This document shows positions 18,977-27,866 of a DNA stretch of 64,000 nucleotides, one piece after another. A program made the translations under genes and the position numbers. Position 1 is the stretch's first letter; each line of letters starts with the position of its first letter. The notes under the pieces were generated by a model. The model did no database searches. It had not been told where the DNA came from and saw nothing but the letters and a program-made list of their open reading frames with translations. This stretch comes from Acidobacteriota bacterium (GTDB lineage: Bacteria > Acidobacteriota > Vicinamibacteria > Vicinamibacterales > JAFNAJ01). The stretch spans positions 249,128 through 313,127 of the forward strand of contig JAHDVP010000001.1 in assembly GCA_023384575.1 (NCBI GenBank). The letters run 5' to 3'.

Positions 18977-19732
18977 TCGCGACCCGCCAGGCGGGAACCT
19001 GGCCGAGCGGACGACTCCCATCCGGGCGAGGCGGAAGGTCACGGCCGTCGCCACGCACCCGAGCCCGTACCGGACGCTCCGGCCAAAGCCAATCGACGAG
19101 GCCTCGGGAAAGTACCTCGTGGGACAGCTCACTTCGGCCACGGTCTCGCCGAGCCAGAGGATCTGCGCCAGCACCTGGTTGTCGAACACGAAGTCGTCGG
19201 AGTTCGCCTCGAACGGAACGCGCTCGAGCAGCTCGCGCGAGAACGCCCGGTAGCCCGTGTGATACTCGGAGAGCTTCGCGCCCATCAGCACGTTCGAGAA
19301 CAGCGTCAGCGCCCGGTTCGCCACGTACTTCCACCACGGCATGCCGTTTCTCACGGCATCCCCCCCGAGAATGCGCGACCCGAGCACGCACTTGTAGAGA
19401 TCGTTGCCAATCATCGACACCATGGCCGGAATGAGCCGCGGCGTGTACTGGTAGTCCGGGTGGACCATGACGACGATGTCGGCGCCCTCGGCGAGCGCGG
19501 CACGGTAGCAGGTCTTCTGGTTGGCGCCGTACCCCCGGTTCTGCGGATGCACGATCACCTTCACCCGGTCGAGCGACTGCGCGATCGCCACCGTCTCGTC
19601 CCGGCTCGCATCGTCGACGAGGATGACGAGGTCGACGACCCCCTGGCTCACGACCTCGCGGTAGGTCGTTTCGATGGTCCTCGCCGCGTTGTAGGCGGGC
19701 ATCACGACGACGACCTTCCTGCCGTGGTACAT
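18938..19732 (-). CDS. family 2 glycosyltransferase
   Basis: 264 residues with the GT-A fold of polyprenyl-phosphate sugar transferases: VVVVMPAYNAARTIETTYRE, LVILVDDASRDETVAIA, NRGYGANQKTCYRAAL, MVHPDYQY as the DxD-like metal site, and GSRILGG. No membrane helices follow, unlike some dolichol-phosphate mannose synthase relatives. ATG at 19732 is the first Met before the Rossmann strand. Its C-terminal 10-15 residues derive from a dispersed repeat. It is divergent from a polytopic membrane protein that may use the lipid-linked sugar it makes. Confidence 0.9.
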   Translation of the reverse strand: MYHGRKVVVVMPAYNAARTIETTYREVVSQGVVDLVILVDDASRDETVAIAQSLDRVKVIVHPQNRGYGANQKTCYRAALAEGADIVVMVHPDYQYTPRLIPAMVSMIGNDLYKCVLGSRILGGDAVRNGMPWWKYVANRALTLFSNVLMGAKLSEYHTGYRAFSRELLERVPFEANSDDFVFDNQVLAQILWLGETVAEVSCPTRYFPEASSIGFGRSVRYGLGCVATAVTFRLARMGVVRSARFPPGGSRGAEAPRATDPLP

Positions 19733-19814
19733 GCGGTAGCCTATATACGCTTTGGGCGACCCAAGGGCCAGCAGAAAGAAGATCCGCGCCCGTGGCGCAC
19801 GTACAGGAGAGGCC

Positions 19815-21773
19815 TTGCGGGCGTCCGCCGCGTCGGTGTCCCGGGAGCGGCGGCGGGTCGACTGGCCGGTCATGGGCACGGCGCTCGCCGTGCTCCTGCT
19901 CCTCGCCTTCGTGGGCGACGACCGCCACGTCGGGCTGATTGCCGACGGCCGCCAGATGATTCGCACGGCCGTGGCAATGGCCGAGACCGGCGAGATCGGC
20001 CAGGCGCGCGGTCGCGACTTCACGATCGATCGTCGTGCCGAAGGCGACGCGGTCTCGCGCTTCGGCATGGCCACGAGCCTGCTGCAGGTGCCGGCCGCGT
20101 GGCTCGCGCCGTACGTCGAGCGCGTGCGTGGGCCCGGCAGCTCGCAAGCGCTCTTCCTCCTGGTACCGTGGCTAGGTGTCGGCCTCGCGGCGGCGTCCGC
20201 AGGCGCACTGGCGAGGCGACTTGGCGCTTCCGACGCCCAGGTCATCGCAGCCGTCCTGCTCGCGTCGGTGGCCTCGCCGTTTGGGTCGTACGCGCTGCTC
20301 GAGTTTTCGGAGCCCGTGCAGGCCGCGGTGTTGACGCTGGCGCTATTCTGGGCGCTCGTCGCTGCGCAAGCGCCGCGCGAACGTCCGGCGGTGGAGGTCG
20401 CTGCAGGCTTCGCGGCCGGCTGTGCGGTGCTCACGAAGAGCAGCCTGATCCTCGCGGCCCCGTTCGCCCTGCTCCCCCTGCTCGACGTCGGCGCGTCACG
20501 CCGCAGCGCCCGGGCACTCGTTCGGGCGGGCGCGGGCGCGGCCGTGCCGCTGGCGCTCTGGGCCGCGTTCGAGCTCCTGCGCTTCGGCGAGCTCTTCGGC
20601 GGCTACCCGGACGATCGCTTCACACATCCGTGGTTCGACGGGCTGTGGCGGCTGGTCGTCGGTCCAAATCGCGGCCTCCTGCTCTTCTGGCCGGCGATGC
20701 TGCTCGCGGTGTGGGCCGGCACCCGTTGGCGGGGGGCGTGGGTGTCGACGCCAGACGCTCGCGCGTGGCTCGGCGCCACGGCCGCGTTCGCCGTCCAGCT
20801 CGCCGTGGCGGCCGGCTACTGGGGCTGGCATGGCATGGAGGGCTGGGGGCCACGCCTCTTCATCGCCGCCGTCCCGCTGCTCGCGCCGTTTGCCGCGACG
20901 GCGCTCGCGCCGGGCCGTCACTGGACGCTCGGCGGCGTCGTGGTGGCGTCGTTCGCCATCAACCTGCCGCCACTCCTGCAGCACCCGACGCCGGTGGCCA
21001 CCTACGTGACGAACCTCGCGTGGCCGGAGGTGCCAGACGAGGAGGCGGGGCGATATCCCTTCTACGCGAGCGCGCTCTCGACGTCGGGCCGACCGACGGT
21101 CGTGCCGTTTGCCATGCTCGAGCGCGAGCCGGCCGCGAACCCGTGGCGGCTGTATCTCTGGTTCTGGCGGTCGACGCGCGTCGACGACACCTCCTTGCCC
21201 GCACGGCTCGCGATGCCACCGTGGGCGGGTGCGCGACCCGATCTGGTGCCCGAGGGTCCGTGGCCGGTCCAGGCTGCCCGGCAGGTGGCGCCGCCGCCAC
21301 GTGTGGGCGTCCTTGGCCGGAGCCTGATCGGCACGGGCGGGCCGTACGCCACGGTGTATCTCGACGCGTTACTCGACCAAGTCGTACGAGCCAATCAGCT
21401 GGGGCGCGTGGATCGCGCGCTCGAACTGTCGGTGAAGCGGTTGGCCCTTCGCACCGACGGCGAAGCGGCCGCGTGGCGCCTCGAGAGCCTGAGGCGTGCG
21501 GGCCGCGGCACCGAGGCCGAAGCGCTCCTGCGCGCGCTGCCGGAGACGGCGCGGCGTCACCCCTCGATCAACGTGGTGCTGGCACTGTTCGATCGGGATG
21601 GAGGCGAGGAGCGTCGGGCGCGGGCGTTGCTCGCCTCGGTGGCCGAGCGCTTTCCGGACACCCCAGTGGGAGCAACCCTCGAGTTGCCGCCTGCGCGCTG
21701 GCCGGCGACGCTCGACGAGATGATCCGCGCGCCGCGGCGCGATGCCGTGGTGGCCGGGCCGCGGCCGCGGTGA
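19815..21773 (+). CDS. polytopic membrane protein, glycosyltransferase-39/83-like, with TPR-like tail
   Basis: About 652 residues. Ten or so hydrophobic helices (residues 20-400) with an early DGRQM loop are followed by a soluble C-terminal region with helical repeat character (RALELSVKRLALRTDGEAAA; AEALLRALPETARRHPSINV). This layout resembles lipid-linked sugar transferases, but I see no diagnostic catalytic motif. The start is uncertain: the frame opens at a TTG at 19752. I prefer the TTG at 19815 because AGGAGA sits just upstream; an ATG at 19872 is another option. A CTATATACG stretch in the divergent gap may carry promoters. Confidence 0.65.
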   Translation: MRASAASVSRERRRVDWPVMGTALAVLLLLAFVGDDRHVGLIADGRQMIRTAVAMAETGEIGQARGRDFTIDRRAEGDAVSRFGMATSLLQVPAAWLAPYVERVRGPGSSQALFLLVPWLGVGLAAASAGALARRLGASDAQVIAAVLLASVASPFGSYALLEFSEPVQAAVLTLALFWALVAAQAPRERPAVEVAAGFAAGCAVLTKSSLILAAPFALLPLLDVGASRRSARALVRAGAGAAVPLALWAAFELLRFGELFGGYPDDRFTHPWFDGLWRLVVGPNRGLLLFWPAMLLAVWAGTRWRGAWVSTPDARAWLGATAAFAVQLAVAAGYWGWHGMEGWGPRLFIAAVPLLAPFAATALAPGRHWTLGGVVVASFAINLPPLLQHPTPVATYVTNLAWPEVPDEEAGRYPFYASALSTSGRPTVVPFAMLEREPAANPWRLYLWFWRSTRVDDTSLPARLAMPPWAGARPDLVPEGPWPVQAARQVAPPPRVGVLGRSLIGTGGPYATVYLDALLDQVVRANQLGRVDRALELSVKRLALRTDGEAAAWRLESLRRAGRGTEAEALLRALPETARRHPSINVVLALFDRDGGEERRARALLASVAERFPDTPVGATLELPPARWPATLDEMIRAPRRDAVVAGPRPR

Positions 21774-21797
21774 TCGGGCTCGGGGCACTTCCAGGAA

Positions 21798-21838
21798 CAC
21801 CTTGAAAATCCACCATTGAGTGGAGGATTTTCAAGGTG
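21798..21838. repeat. 14-bp inverted repeat between convergent genes
   Basis: CACCTTGAAAATCC (21798-21811) and its exact inverse complement (21825-21838) flank a 13-bp loop. It lies between a plus-strand membrane protein gene and a minus-strand HicB-like gene. It could stop transcription from both sides, but lacks a T run. Its AT content stands out against its surroundings, so it may be another dispersed repeat. Confidence 0.6.
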
Positions 21839-21869
21839 GCGTGTGGCTTCAGCACGGGCAAGTGGCCCA

Positions 21870-22079
21870 CTACGCAACCCTGATGGTGTGCAGGCCGACG
21901 AACTCCGACTCGATCCGAGGTTCGCCGTCCTCGAGCAGTATGTTGACCACTTCCTCGAGGTTCTGTCGAAGTTCGTCGAGGCTCTCGCCCTGACTGTGCG
22001 CGCCCGGCCAGCCAGGCACGTAGCCGACGAAGTACCCGGTCTCGGGATCCCGCTCGATGACGACATTGAACGTGCGCAT
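21870..22079 (-). CDS. HicB-like (UPF0150) antitoxin-type protein, no HicA beside it
   Basis: 69 residues with the HicB partial RNase-H fold: FNVVIERDPETGYFVGYVPG, then GAHSQGESLDELRQNLEEVV. It has no C-terminal DNA-binding extension. A HicA toxin normally precedes or follows it, but none is present in the 190 bp on either side. It may be an orphan antitoxin or a stand-alone member of the family. Confidence 0.75.
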   Translation of the reverse strand: MRTFNVVIERDPETGYFVGYVPGWPGAHSQGESLDELRQNLEEVVNILLEDGEPRIESEFVGLHTIRVA

Positions 22080-22187
22080 CTGACCTCGAGGAAGGATACG
22101 TGCCGGTGAGACTGGCGTCCAGTGTCCACTCGTGGCGCCGTGCTGAGAGGCGTGCTGACGCTTCGCGCCACCGGGATCATCCCACTC

Positions 22188-22220
22188 AAAAGAGAGGGAG
22201 GGCCGTGGCGGCCCTCCCTC
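22188..22220 (-). terminator. rho-independent terminator of the TonB receptor gene
   Basis: On the minus strand, GAGGGAGGGCC and GGCCCTCCCTC form an 11-bp GC-rich stem (22194-22220) followed by TCTTTT (22193-22188). It lies about 50 bp past the receptor stop at 22267 and before the HicB gene. Confidence 0.75.
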
Positions 22221-22266
22221 GAGTCGAACCCGGACCGGCCTGGGGCCGGTCAGTCACGATCGCGGA

Positions 22267-25266
22267 TCAGAAGGTGAACTTCACGACGAAGCGCACCTCG
22301 CGCGGGTTCTGATACTGGTTCGGCTGGTTGAACTTCACGTCGTTCAGGTTCGGCCGATCCCTGAGGATCGTCTCGTAGTCCCAGCCGCCAGCGAAGAACT
22401 GGGCGGTCGTCACGGGCAGCGACCCCACCATTCGCTGGTTGTAGTGCCGCGTCACCGTGTCCTGGTCGAACAGGTTCAGCACGTACATGCCGAGCTGCAG
22501 GTTGAAGTTCGCCAACCTGAAGTTCTGGAACACCGAGAGGTCGGTCTGGCTCAGGACGGGGGTGCGTCCAAGGTTGCCACGTCCGTAGGGGAAGAAGCCC
22601 ACGGCCGCCGCCACGAATCCCTCTTCCGAGATCGGGATGCCGCTGCCGATGTACTGGTTCACGGCCACCGTCGTGTCGGTGTTGAACCGGTACATGCCCT
22701 GACCCTTGAAGACGTGCGGCCGGTCGGTGCCGAGCCGGCCGTACACCAGCTCGCCGTTGCGGTCGAACGAGTTCTCGATGTGGTCGAAGAAGCGATTCAC
22801 GTTCGGCGAGGTGCGCCCGTTCTCGTCGGAGCTCGCAAGACCCGAGTAGTTGCCGTACAGCCGGCTGATCGTGTAGCTCCCGTAGAGCGACCAGTTGTCG
22901 GCGAACCGCTTGTTGAACGTCAGCTCGAGGCCCTGGTACTCGCGCTTGGCCTTCGGGAAGTCCTTGATGCCCGGCTCGCCGGCCAGCGTGAGCGTGATGC
23001 CCTCGCCGGGGTTGGCGATGTAGTAGACCTCGCCAATGCCGGGCACCAGGATGCCGACGTCCTCGATGGTCCGGATGAGGTCCTTGTAGACGTAGCGGGC
23101 GCCGACGACGACGCGCGGCGACAGCTCGTGCGTGAGGCCGATCTGGAACTCCTGCTCCTGCATCGGCTTCAGGTCAGGCTCCACCGTCTCGTCGAGCGCT
23201 TCGGCCGAGTTGAAGCGGCGGTCGAGCGCCTCGATGAACGCACCCGCCGGGCAGTTCGGCCGCTCAGAGATGGTGTTGGTGCCCGTCTTGCAGCTCGCCG
23301 TCGAGTTCGACGGCCAGTTGGGCGAGTCCCACGTGTAGAAGTAGTCGACCCACTTGTCGCCGCCGAACGACCCGCGCGGCATTTCGTACTTCATCACGTC
23401 GAAGTAGTAGCCCCACGAGCCGTACATCTTCCATCGCTGGTCGCCCAGGAGGTCGTACGTGAAGCCCAGGCGCGGCGCCAGCTTGTCGCCGTAGTTGAAC
23501 TCGATCGGGTTCTTCACGCCCGCATCACCGAAGTTCGGCACGCGCTCGTGCTCGGCCCGGACGCCCAGGTTCAGCGTCAGGCGCGGGGTCACCTTCCAGG
23601 TGTCCTGGATGAAGAGCGCCTCGTTGCGGCTCTCCACGCTGCCGAGCGTCGAGATGTTCAGCAGGCGGAAGTACCCGTAGGTGCCCTGCACGGCCGCACC
23701 CGACGAGGTGGTGTACGACCGGCCGGCGTAGTACAGGATGCGGTCGGCGTTGTAGCCGCGCTGCACGTCGTTGTAGATCTTCTCGGTCTGGTAGCCGAAC
23801 TTCAGCTGGTGCTCGCCGCCGCCGTTGAAGAACCACGTGGCGTCGGCGCCGATGTAGTCGCGCTTGTACTCGTCGAACGCCGTCGCGTCGGTCACGAGGA
23901 CGTCGGACAGGAAGCCCGACGGCACGCTGTACTGCGGTGGCAGCAGCGCGAGGCCCGCCGGCGTGCTGGCCGTCGACACGTTGTGGATCAGGCCCGGGAA
24001 GTCGACGCCGGTGCTCTCGATGTCCGTGCGATACCGGCCGAACCGGCCCGACACGACCAGCTTGGGCGTCGGAATGTAGTCGACCGACCCCGAGAAGGCG
24101 CTGCGCTCGCGTTTCGTGCCACGCAGGTAGCTGTCGAGTGACGTGAGCGATGTCCGGCCGGTGTTGACTGGCAGCGTCTTCTTCGTCTCCTCGGGCGAGA
24201 AGCTCGCCCCTACCTTGTAGAGCAGCTTCGACCCGGCGTTGCCCGACACGTTGAACGTCCCGTAGTCGACCCGGTAGTCCTGCGGGAAGGTATTGGTGGT
24301 GCCGTTCTGGAAGTTCACGGTGCGCTTGGTCTCGCGGATGCCCGGCTGGTACGACCCGAAGAACCACAACCGGCCCTTCACGATCGGCCCGCTGAAGAAG
24401 AAGCCCGGATCGATGCGCGTCTCGTCTTCCTTCGGCGGCGTGATGTACTCGAAGGTGTTCGCCGTCAGGCTATCGACCAGCACCGGCCGCTCCGCGCCCC
24501 CCCAGCTCCGCTTCTGGAAGTCGGCGAGCACGCCGCCGTGCCACTCGTTCGACCCGCTCTTGGTGATGGCGTTGATGACGCCGCCCGTCGACCCGCCGAA
24601 CTCCGCGGCGTACCCGGCCGACTTCACCTGAATCTCTTCGAAGAACTCGGCGCGCATCGGCACCGCGTTCGTGCCCACCTGCGGGCTCGTCGTGTCGATG
24701 CCGTCGATGACGAACCGGTTCTCCGAGCCCGACGCGCCGTCAATCGAGATGCCACCCGCCTGCGATTCGTTCTGCGCGCCGGCCGCCTGCGCCACGACGT
24801 CCGTGAAGTCGCGGCCACGCGGGATGAAGTCGATCCGCTCGCGCGAGATGTTCGTGGACGTCGCCGACGAGGTGAGGTCGACGGCGAGCGACTGCGCGCT
24901 CACCTCCACGGCCTCGGCAATGCCCGCCACCGCCAGCGCGAACTCCACCCGCGAGGTCATGCCGACGGTGAGGTCGACGAAGCTCTCGCCCGTCACGAAC
25001 CCGTCGAGCACCGCCGTCAGCGTGTAGCGCCCCGATGGAAGGCGCGGGAACCTGAACTCGCCGCGGTCGTCCGAGACGGTCACGACGTTGCCCACCGGAC
25101 CCGTGGCCTGAACGGTCACGCCCGGCAGCACGCCGCCGCCCGAGTCACGCACGACGCCCTGAATGGCGCCGGTCGTCTCCTGCGCCATGAGCGCAGGCGT
25201 ACAAAAGAAAAGGGTGAACGCCATGAGCGCCCACCCCGCGTGCCAGAGCGAGAAACGCCTTCTCAT
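22267..25266 (-). CDS. TonB-dependent receptor with N-terminal carboxypeptidase-regulatory domain
   Basis: 999 residues. A signal peptide ends around ALMAQ, followed by a CarboxypepD_reg domain (TGAIQGVVRDSGGGVLPGVT to DGFVTGES), a plug domain (about 110-260; ENRFVIDGIDTTSPQ, STGGVINAITKSGSNEWHG), and a long beta-barrel ending in an aromatic residue (REVRFVVKFTF). This Oar-like type is amplified in Acidobacteriota and imports large or polymeric substrates. ATG at 25266 is fixed by a strong GGAGGAGG ribosome site at 25272-25279. A promoter and three repeated boxes lie upstream; an S9 peptidase gene precedes it. Confidence 0.93.
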   Translation of the reverse strand: MRRRFSLWHAGWALMAFTLFFCTPALMAQETTGAIQGVVRDSGGGVLPGVTVQATGPVGNVVTVSDDRGEFRFPRLPSGRYTLTAVLDGFVTGESFVDLTVGMTSRVEFALAVAGIAEAVEVSAQSLAVDLTSSATSTNISRERIDFIPRGRDFTDVVAQAAGAQNESQAGGISIDGASGSENRFVIDGIDTTSPQVGTNAVPMRAEFFEEIQVKSAGYAAEFGGSTGGVINAITKSGSNEWHGGVLADFQKRSWGGAERPVLVDSLTANTFEYITPPKEDETRIDPGFFFSGPIVKGRLWFFGSYQPGIRETKRTVNFQNGTTNTFPQDYRVDYGTFNVSGNAGSKLLYKVGASFSPEETKKTLPVNTGRTSLTSLDSYLRGTKRERSAFSGSVDYIPTPKLVVSGRFGRYRTDIESTGVDFPGLIHNVSTASTPAGLALLPPQYSVPSGFLSDVLVTDATAFDEYKRDYIGADATWFFNGGGEHQLKFGYQTEKIYNDVQRGYNADRILYYAGRSYTTSSGAAVQGTYGYFRLLNISTLGSVESRNEALFIQDTWKVTPRLTLNLGVRAEHERVPNFGDAGVKNPIEFNYGDKLAPRLGFTYDLLGDQRWKMYGSWGYYFDVMKYEMPRGSFGGDKWVDYFYTWDSPNWPSNSTASCKTGTNTISERPNCPAGAFIEALDRRFNSAEALDETVEPDLKPMQEQEFQIGLTHELSPRVVVGARYVYKDLIRTIEDVGILVPGIGEVYYIANPGEGITLTLAGEPGIKDFPKAKREYQGLELTFNKRFADNWSLYGSYTISRLYGNYSGLASSDENGRTSPNVNRFFDHIENSFDRNGELVYGRLGTDRPHVFKGQGMYRFNTDTTVAVNQYIGSGIPISEEGFVAAAVGFFPYGRGNLGRTPVLSQTDLSVFQNFRLANFNLQLGMYVLNLFDQDTVTRHYNQRMVGSLPVTTAQFFAGGWDYETILRDRPNLNDVKFNQPNQYQNPREVRFVVKFTF

Positions 25267-25385
25267 ACCCACCTCCTCCGATCAGCCGCGCGCCCGCAAC
25301 CGAGGGGCACCTCCAACTCGGCCCAGGCTAAACCAGCAACCGACCAAGCTGAGGGAGCAACCATCGTGCCGATTCTTCCAGAAGG

Positions 25386-25414
25386 AATCTAGACATGCTA
25401 ACAATTTGCAGCAA
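25386..25414 (-). promoter_or_regulatory. candidate sigma70-type promoter for the TonB receptor
   Basis: TTGCTG (25414-25409) and TAGATT (25391-25386) on the minus strand are separated by exactly 17 bp. They lie about 120 bp upstream of the receptor start in an unusually AT-rich part of the 268-bp gap that follows the S9 peptidase gene. Confidence 0.5.
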
Positions 25415-25461
25415 AAAGGTTTATCTGCTTCGGTCTCCAGCTGAACAATCCTCGCCAGATC

Positions 25462-25515
25462 CAAACAGTTGGTCGCTCGATCCAATCTGTTGATTTCACG
25501 TCCTTCAACCGGTTG
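25462..25515. promoter_or_regulatory. three spaced CAANCNGTTG boxes upstream of the TonB receptor promoter
   Basis: CAAACAGTTG (25462-25471), CAATCTGTTG (25483-25492) and CAACCGGTTG (25506-25515) share the pattern CAANCNGTTG; the third is a perfect palindrome. The first two also share GATC before the box. Spacings of 21 and 23 bp place them on about the same face of the DNA. They lie upstream of the receptor -35, where an activator could bind. Confidence 0.5.
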
Positions 25516-25534
25516 GTCCCCTCAGCCACCGTCG

Positions 25535-27568
25535 CTATCGCCCGGCGGTCGACAGGTCATCCCCCGTCGCCTGGCTGCCCTTCAGGAACCGGTCGTACCA
25601 CGCCAGGTACCGCTCGTACCGGTCCTTCTGGAAACTCGGACGCCGGATGCCATGGCTCTCGCCCGGATAGACGATGAGCTCGGTGGGCACGCCAAGGCGC
25701 CTGAGCGCCTGGTAGAGCTGTTCGGAGTTGAGCAGCGGCACGTTCCAGTCTTCCTGCCCACACAGGACGAGCGTCGGCGTCGTCACGTTGGCCACCTTGA
25801 AGAACGGCGACAGGCGCAGCCACGTGTCGGTCGTCTCCCACGGCAACCCCAGTTCGGCCTCCCAGTGCCGCTGGTAGTGGTCGGTGCCGTAGTTGGCCGT
25901 GTAGTTCACCTCGCTCGCCCCGGAAATCGCCGCCTTGAACCGCCCGGTCTTCGTGATGACGTAGTTCGTGAGGATGCCGCCGTAGCTCCACCCGCCGACT
26001 CCCAACCGGTCGGCGTCGGCTACGCCCTGCTTCACCAGGTGGTCGACGACCCCCATCACGTCCTCGAAGTCCCGGTGGCCCCAGTCGGCCCAGAGCACCT
26101 TGCTGAACGCCTCGCCGTAACCCGACGAGCCGCGCGGGTTCGCGCCGACGACGGCATACCCGTGCGCGGCCAGCATCTGCCATTCGAGGTCGAAGCCGGT
26201 CGAGTACTGCGCGACGGGGCCCCCGTGGATGCGCAGCAGCGTGGGCAGTCCCCTGGCCTGCTCCTGCCCGGGCGGCCGCGTCAGGAACGCGTCGATCATC
26301 GTCCCGTCGGCGCTCGCGGCCTTGAAGCGCTCGACCCGCGAGAGCTGGATCCCGCGCAGGAAGTCGTCGTTGGTTCGGGTGACGCGCGTCAAATCGCCGC
26401 CATCGAGACGGAAGACCTCCGACGGGTAGGCCGGCTGCGACTCGAGCACCACGACCCGCCCGGCCGCCTGGTCGTACGCCTGCACCTCGCGCTCGCCCGC
26501 CACGACCCGCTCGACGGCCCCCCCGTCAACCGGCACCCGGGCAAGGTGCTGGTTGCCGCCATCCTCGACGAGGAAGAGCACGTGCGCGCCATCGGCCGAG
26601 AACTGCGGTGACGACACGTTGCGGTCGAGCGTCGCGGCGAGCAGCCGCGGCTCTCCTCCCGTGACGGGCACCACCGCGACGCGGTTGGTCGCGTACCAGA
26701 TGTCCTTCGGGTCGCCGCCCTGGACGTACGCCACCCACCGTCCGTCCGGACTGAACGAAGGCGACGAATCACCTCCCGGCCACGCGGTGAGCGCGCGGGG
26801 CGTCGCGCCCGCCTTCGCCTCGACGATGAAGAGGTCGGTGTTGAAGTTGGCGTCGGGGTTCTCGGTGCGGTTGCTCACGAAGACGAGATGCGTCCCGTCG
26901 GGCGACCACACCGGCGACCGGCAGTCGTACGGCCCGATCGTGACCTGCTCGGTCGTCTTCGTCGCGATGTCGAACACGTGGAGCTGGTCGTACCGCTCGT
27001 TGAGGTAGCCAGCCCCGTCCTGCTTGAACTGCAGCCGGCGGATGACGATTGGCTTCGGCTTCCGCTCGGTGCGCCCGGCGGCCTTCTCGGCATCGGCTTC
27101 GTCCGGGTCGGGATCGGTCACGACGAGCGCGAGGCGCGTGCTGTCGGGCGACCACGCAAACGACGACACGCCCTGCTTGACATCGGTCAGGCGCACCGCC
27201 TCGCCGCCGCGCCGGTCGAGCAGCCACACCTGCGTGCGATCGCCGTCGCGCGCCGTCAGGAAGGCGAGGTACCGCCCGTCCGGGCTCCACCGTGGAGACG
27301 ACTCGCGCTTGGGGCTCGACGTCAGGCGGATGGGCGCGGCCGCCGCATCGGAGAGCGACGCCATGTAGAGGTCGGTGTCGGACGAGTCCTCTTCCTTCGT
27401 GAGCCACGAGACGGTGTAGGCCACCCACTCGCCGTCCGGGCTGACCCGGGGGTCGCGTACCGTCTTCACCTCGAAGATGTCGTCGACGCGAAGGGGTCGC
27501 CGCTCCTGGGCGGCGGCGGGGGCGGCGAGGACCGCGAGGACGAGCAGACCGATGAGACGTCTGAACAT
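25535..27568 (-). CDS. S9 family prolyl oligopeptidase-type serine peptidase, exported
   Basis: 677 residues. A signal peptide ([17 protein letters not shown]) precedes a WD40-like TolB beta-propeller with repeated SPDG motifs (for example [36 protein letters not shown]). A C-terminal alpha/beta-hydrolase domain has nucleophile GGWSYGG, Asp in CGQEDWNVP and His in GESHGI. It is of the dipeptidyl/acylaminoacyl-peptidase type and should cleave short peptides in the periplasm. ATG at 27568 gives the signal peptide. It lies just upstream of the TonB receptor, suggesting peptide use. Confidence 0.93.
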   Translation of the reverse strand: MFRRLIGLLVLAVLAAPAAAQERRPLRVDDIFEVKTVRDPRVSPDGEWVAYTVSWLTKEEDSSDTDLYMASLSDAAAAPIRLTSSPKRESSPRWSPDGRYLAFLTARDGDRTQVWLLDRRGGEAVRLTDVKQGVSSFAWSPDSTRLALVVTDPDPDEADAEKAAGRTERKPKPIVIRRLQFKQDGAGYLNERYDQLHVFDIATKTTEQVTIGPYDCRSPVWSPDGTHLVFVSNRTENPDANFNTDLFIVEAKAGATPRALTAWPGGDSSPSFSPDGRWVAYVQGGDPKDIWYATNRVAVVPVTGGEPRLLAATLDRNVSSPQFSADGAHVLFLVEDGGNQHLARVPVDGGAVERVVAGEREVQAYDQAAGRVVVLESQPAYPSEVFRLDGGDLTRVTRTNDDFLRGIQLSRVERFKAASADGTMIDAFLTRPPGQEQARGLPTLLRIHGGPVAQYSTGFDLEWQMLAAHGYAVVGANPRGSSGYGEAFSKVLWADWGHRDFEDVMGVVDHLVKQGVADADRLGVGGWSYGGILTNYVITKTGRFKAAISGASEVNYTANYGTDHYQRHWEAELGLPWETTDTWLRLSPFFKVANVTTPTLVLCGQEDWNVPLLNSEQLYQALRRLGVPTELIVYPGESHGIRRPSFQKDRYERYLAWYDRFLKGSQATGDDLSTAGR

Positions 27569-27866
27569 GATGCCTGTCCCTCCCACACTGCGCCCGCAGC
27601 CCCGGAGAGCTCCCTCGTGCCAGCCGATCTCGCTGGTCGCGGCATCGCCCGGGGCGCGAGCGTTGGCCTCTGCCCCTCGGAGGGGCGGCCCTGAACGGCA
27701 CGCCCGCGTGCCGTCCGCATCCTACCACCGGGGGTCGGCACCGTGGTGTCCCCCCTACCCGCTCATCGCCCTTCGCTTCGACAGCGGCCCTGCGGGCGAA
27801 CCCCAGACACCTGTCCTGGGCGCCGACTCGTCCGGACGCGCGATCCTGCCGATTATCTCGATCGCG

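Noticed and set aside
27477..27866. 130-residue N-terminal extension of the CHASE hybrid kinase
   Set aside because: The sequence is Arg/Pro-rich and reads through the divergent gap and the antisense of the S9 peptidase start; the ATG at 27867 gives a normal membrane N-terminus.
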